From the NCBI RefSeq assembly GCF_051020985.1, contig NC_135003.1, forward strand, positions 3,992,001 through 4,056,000: a DNA stretch of 64,000 nt, written 5' to 3'. The translations under genes and the position numbers were made by a program. Source of the DNA: Nomia melanderi. Lineage: Eukaryota > Arthropoda > Insecta > Hymenoptera > Halictidae. Positions 60,927-64,000 of the stretch are shown piece after piece (the stretch's first letter is position 1; every line of letters begins with the position of its first letter). The notes beneath the pieces were generated by a model that was not told where the DNA came from, searched no databases, and saw only the letters and a list, made by a program, of their open reading frames with translations.

Positions 60927-63900
60927 GTATTGTTTTTTTTTTTAGTACATATTAATTTTTTGTAATTATTTGTATTTAGATCAGTTGTTTTACTTTAAAT
61001 TAATAATAAATTTATGCAAAACTAATTTAGTAAGTATATAATTATATGTACATTGTGAATTACTAAAGGAAATATTTTTTATTCGATTCGGTTATTGATA
61101 CTCTTAGCATATGAATTCCTAAACTAATTTCTAAAAAATAATAATGTCTATAAAGAAATTAAAATATTAAACCATTGGACAATGTTAATAAGAGTTTTAT
61201 TATTATGAATAAGTATATCTATTACAATAATTTTCCATTTTTAGAGCGATATTAAAGGATGCCAACAGAAACTGGTAGAGCAATTAACTAAGCATATGCA
61301 GGGTGCTCCTGGTCCTCCTACACGTAGACTCATTGCAAGATGTCTTGCTACATTATTCAGTGTTGGCGATACATTTTTGCTTTTTGATACTGTTAATAAA
61401 TGCAATGATATACTCAGAAATAAGGATGACTCTCCAAGTTTTCTCCCAACAAAATTGTAAATAATTATTTATTTTTGTTTTAATACAATACATGAAGTAT
61501 AAAATATATTAAACTTTAAACTGCTTTTAGAGCTGCTATATGCTGTGTAGGGTGTATGTATGAAAAGTTAGGACGAATGATGGGTAGATCGTATGAAGAG
61601 ACTGTCCAAATTCTGATAAAATCTTTGCGCTCTGCAGAATCACAGACACGAATAGAAATTATGCACACCCTTGAAAAGGTAATAATTTCGATTACACAAA
61701 ATATAAGATTACTTTGAACTTTTTATATAAATTTAATTTAATAGGTTTGTGCTGGCATGGGATCTGCAATTACTAATGTTCATAAAGAAATATATAAAGT
61801 TTCTAGACATTACCTTACAGACAGAGTAATGGCTGTAAGATGTGCTGCTGCAAAGGTATATCATGATTGTTATTTTTATTTCTGTATATACAATATTTAA
61901 AATGTAAAAAATATTTACAGTGTTTACTGGAAATGTTAAATCATGCTCCATTTTTATACACAACTGAAATAGAAAGTGTTGCCACACTCTGTTTCCGGGC
62001 ATTTGAAGGCTCAAATTATGAAGTGAGATGCGCTGTTGCAAAACTATTGGGTAGTTTAGTAGCAGTGACTCAACTTTCAACTCCAAAAGGAAAAAATCCT
62101 TCAGGTATTTTGCACAGTCGTGCTCAATTACTTAAACTCTAAGCAAAAAATATTTTTAATAACCATTACTCTTGTTTAGTGACACAGAACAAAAATTATA
62201 AACAAATTTCCCTTGATGAGGTATTGAATATTTTAATGTCCGGTTTTCTAAGGGGTGGAGTAGGTTTTTTAAAAGGTACTGGTGAAATAATCAAAGGAAG
62301 TTCTAGCATTAATAGGGAAGTGCGAGTTGGTGTTACACACGTAAGAAAAGATACAAATATAAATAGTATATTAATATTCATATTGTGGATAATTTATTGA
62401 TTTTTTAATACTTTAGGCATATGTGGTATTTGTGCAAATGTTAGGAGGTTCATGGCTCGAACGTAATGTTGGCGCATTAGTTGCACATGTACTCGATCTT
62501 GTGACTAATCCAAAAGCTGCTAGCTCACATGTCGATGCTGTATATTCTAGAAAATGTGTCAATTTTATACTACACGGTACTATTGGAAAATTATTAGGTG
62601 AAGGAGCTCAAGCTGCTGCTTGCAAGGAAATAGCGCACATTATTTTGAAACAAATGAATTCTATTGGTAAAATCAGTTATTCGTATTATTGAAGTTCCAT
62701 GTTTTCTAAATCATACTTACTATATTTTGTATTTTGACTTTTAGATTTTAGTCCAGAAAATGCTAAAGATTGTAATCAGGAAACATTATTTAGTCAACAT
62801 TTGTTAGTCTGTGCATTACAAGAAATGGGGAATCTAATCTTAGGACTGGGCACAACAGCTTGCAATTTGCTGTCTGATCAGTCATTAAGTCTGTACTTTA
62901 TTTTATACACTTACTTATTTTAATTACTTACTTATTTTTTAATACTAATATTACTTTATATAATTTTAGATTTAATTGATACGATTATGGCTGTTCTAAT
63001 CCATCCATGCCAAGCGGCGAGACTTGCAGCCTCTTGGTGTTTACGTTGTATTTGTGTAGCTGTTCCTAGTCAAATAACACCTTTGATCGATCGTTGTGTG
63101 GAAGGAATTGAAAATATGCGTAGTTCACCAGAGGCAATAGCTGGTTACAGTAGTGCCCTAGCTGCTGTTCTTGGTAGTGTCCGATTATCACCACTTGGAG
63201 TTCCTCATACAAAAGGAAAAGTAAGTTTTTAAACATTTTAAACTATAAAATAGTCGTTCACTAAAGAGTTTCATTATGTTACTATTATTAAATTTATCTG
63301 TTTCAATCTGCAGATCATTTTCAATACTGCAGAAGAGCTTTTGAGAAGTGCAAGTCAAAATAGTCGTTTATCGTTAAATAGAACTCATGCTGGATGGCTT
63401 CTAATTGGAGCTATAATGACTCTTGGTATGTAATGGTTTGAATTTATTAAATTGCATCTACATAATGAACACACAGCATTTTATTATTTATACAATTATA
63501 ATCTTACCTACATAGGTACAGCGGTAGTAAAGGGGCTATTGCCTAGAATGCTATTATTGTGGAGAAATTCTTTTCCCCGTTCGAATAAAGAACTTGAAAG
63601 TGAAAAAGCTAGAGGTGATGCATTTACATGGCAAGTAACTTTAGAAGGCAGAGCTGGTGCTTTATCAGCGATGCATAGCTTCCTATTGCATTGTCCAGAA
63701 CTTTTAAATGATGATATTACAAGACGTCTTTTGACACCCATTGAGTCTGCATTGGCAATGTTAACGAAGTATGTGAACTTAATATTTCTTATTTGTAGCA
63801 AATATTTTAAAAGTAGTACATATACATATATATCAAGAAATAAAATTTTAGCTTGTCACCTGTGTTAAAAAATTATGGACAACAGTTAAAAGCTCCAGCT

Positions 63901-63961
63901 GCTATGGTTCGTTTACGTTTATATGAAACATTATTGTTGTTGCCATCTCAAACTTTCGAAG
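60795..63961 (+). CDS. HEATR5B: HEATR5B (HEAT repeat-containing protein 5B), N-terminal ~689 residues in twelve exons (gene continues past window end)
   Basis: Twelve exons join in one frame: 60795-60926, 61245-61456, 61531-61678, 61745-61855, 61921-62104, 62180-62340, 62417-62666, 62745-62888, 62970-63220, 63314-63425, 63516-63768 and 63852-63961. The product begins MMMELSHSLTLNEDAL followed by RPVFIFEWLRFLDKVL and aligns with vertebrate HEATR5B nearly without gaps over the first ~690 of about 2,070 residues. Strong blocks include GDTF...KCNDILRNKDD, SGFLRGGVGFLKGTGE, NREVRVGVTH, HVDAVYSRKCVNFIL, ARLAASWCLRC, FTWQVTLEGRAGALSAMHSF and APAAMVRLRLYE. The whole part is alpha-helical HEAT repeat. 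The family (p200a; yeast Laa1) works with aftiphilin and gamma-synergin on the AP-1 clathrin adaptor at the trans-Golgi and endosomes. Vertebrate proteins start at MEL, so the third ATG (60801) may be the true start. The remaining two thirds lie beyond 64,000. Confidence 0.97.
60927..61244. other. HEATR5B intron 1 of the coding region
   Basis: The only HEATR5B intron longer than 300 bases here (318). Plain AT-rich sequence, nothing recognised in it. Confidence 0.85.
61245..61456 (+). CDS. HEATR5B: HEATR5B coding exon 2
   Basis: Acceptor CATTTTTAG, donor GTAAAT. Residues 45-115: SDIKGCQQKLVEQL ... PGPPTRRLIARCLATLFSVGDTF ... FLPTK. Confidence 0.95.
61531..61678 (+). CDS. HEATR5B: HEATR5B coding exon 3
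   Basis: Acceptor CTGCTTTTAG, donor GTAATA. Residues 115-164: LAAICCVGCMYEKLGRMMG ... LIKSLRSAESQTRIEIM, matching the family closely. Confidence 0.95.
61745..61855 (+). CDS. HEATR5B: HEATR5B coding exon 4
   Basis: Acceptor TTTAATAG, donor GTATAT. Residues 165-201, 37 codons, phase 0 both ends: VCAGMGSAITNVHKEIYK then LTDRVMAVRCAAAK. Confidence 0.93.
61921..62104 (+). CDS. HEATR5B: HEATR5B coding exon 5
   Basis: Acceptor ATATTTACAG, donor GTATTT. Residues 202-263: CLLEMLNHAPF ... ESVATLCFRAFEGSNYEVR then CAVAKLLGSLV. Confidence 0.95.
62180..62340 (+). CDS. HEATR5B: HEATR5B coding exon 6
   Basis: Acceptor CTTGTTTAG, donor GTAAGA. Residues 263-316: SLDEVLNILMSGFLRGGVG, FLKGTGEIIKGSSSINREVR, VGVTH. 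Confidence 0.95.
62417..62666 (+). CDS. HEATR5B: HEATR5B coding exon 7
   Basis: Acceptor ATACTTTAG, donor GTAAAA. Residues 317-400: AYVVFVQMLGGSWLERNV, HVLDLVTNPKA, HVDAVYSRKCVNFIL, GKLLGEGAQAAACKEIA. Confidence 0.95.
62745..62888 (+). CDS. HEATR5B: HEATR5B coding exon 8 (unusual donor GTCTGT)
   Basis: Acceptor TTTTGACTTTTAG. Residues 400-448: DFSPENAKDC then SQHLLVCALQEMGNLILGLG. The donor TTAA|GTCTGT is weak, but joining here keeps the spacing from SQH to LIHP exactly equal to the vertebrate protein (45 residues), so I accept it. Confidence 0.88.
62970..63220 (+). CDS. HEATR5B: HEATR5B coding exon 9
   Basis: Acceptor TATAATTTTAG, donor GTAAGT. Residues 448-531: NLIDTIMAVLIHPCQAARL, AASWCLRCICVAVPSQITP, RSSPEAIAGYSSALAAVLG, PHTKGK. 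Confidence 0.95.
63314..63425 (+). CDS. HEATR5B: HEATR5B coding exon 10
   Basis: Acceptor TTTCAATCTGCAG, donor GTATGT. Residues 532-569: AEELLRSASQNSRLSLNRT, HAGWLLIGAIMTLG. Confidence 0.95.
63516..63768 (+). CDS. HEATR5B: HEATR5B coding exon 11
   Basis: Acceptor CCTACATAG, donor GTATGT. Residues 569-653: GTAVVKGLLPRMLLLWRNSF, KELESEKARGDAFTWQVTL, EGRAGALSAMHSFLLHCPEL, LTPIESALAML. Confidence 0.95.
63852..63961 (+). CDS. HEATR5B: HEATR5B coding exon 12 (last in window)
   Basis: Acceptor AAAATTTTAG, donor GTAAGT. Residues 653-690: NLSPVLKNYGQQLKAPAAM then VRLRLYETLLLLPSQTFE. Confidence 0.94.
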
Positions 63962-64000
63962 GTAAGTATAAACATTTGTTGTTTCAAAAATGATTTACCT

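Noticed and set aside
61733..62400. Minus-strand open frames up to 117 codons across HEATR5B
   Set aside because: Antisense shadows of real HEATR5B exons.

Overview
The window is AT-rich insect nuclear DNA, most likely from an aculeate hymenopteran (bee, ant or wasp). That placement is an inference from the base composition, the intron style and the transposon types; no single diagnostic sequence proves it. Only two protein-coding genes can be supported, and both run off the window.

Gene 1, minus strand, about 47,861 down to 6,634 and beyond position 1, is a CD36-family (class B) scavenger receptor. I place its core promoter and a non-coding first exon at about 47.6-47.9 kb, a second exon with the start codon at 32.57 kb, and four further coding exons at 11.7, 10.8, 10.2 and 6.8 kb. 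Together these encode the first 211 residues: a short cytoplasmic tail, the first membrane helix and the first part of the ectodomain. The remaining (roughly 280) residues of a typical CD36 protein are not visible here and should lie past the left edge. The introns are very long: about 14.9 kb, 20.8 kb, 0.85 kb, 0.37 kb and 3.3 kb.

Gene 2, plus strand, 60,795 to beyond 64,000, is HEATR5B, the large HEAT-repeat partner of the AP-1 clathrin adaptor. Twelve coding exons with consistent phases give the first ~689 residues of about 2,070. Its introns are short, in contrast to gene 1. Nothing in the sequence ties the two genes functionally. Their 5' ends lie about 12.9 kb apart on opposite strands.

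The rest, about 94% of the window, is intronic or intergenic and full of small, decayed DNA transposons. Most striking are at least eight families (called A to H here) of 170-290 bp elements with terminal inverted repeats and TTAA at both ends. Several carry just inside one end a short palindrome of the type known from piggyBac ends. There is also a decayed Tc1-like transposon with doubled (IR/DR) ends and a recognisable transposase relic, itself invaded by a TTAA element; TA-flanked mariner-, pogo- and other MITE-like elements; a ~910 bp palindromic element; a GC-rich 456 bp inverted-repeat unit; an inverted-repeat unit with tRNA-like promoter boxes; and several minisatellites. I found no rRNA, convincing tRNA, CRISPR array or viral gene. 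All other open frames of 60-99 codons look like chance.
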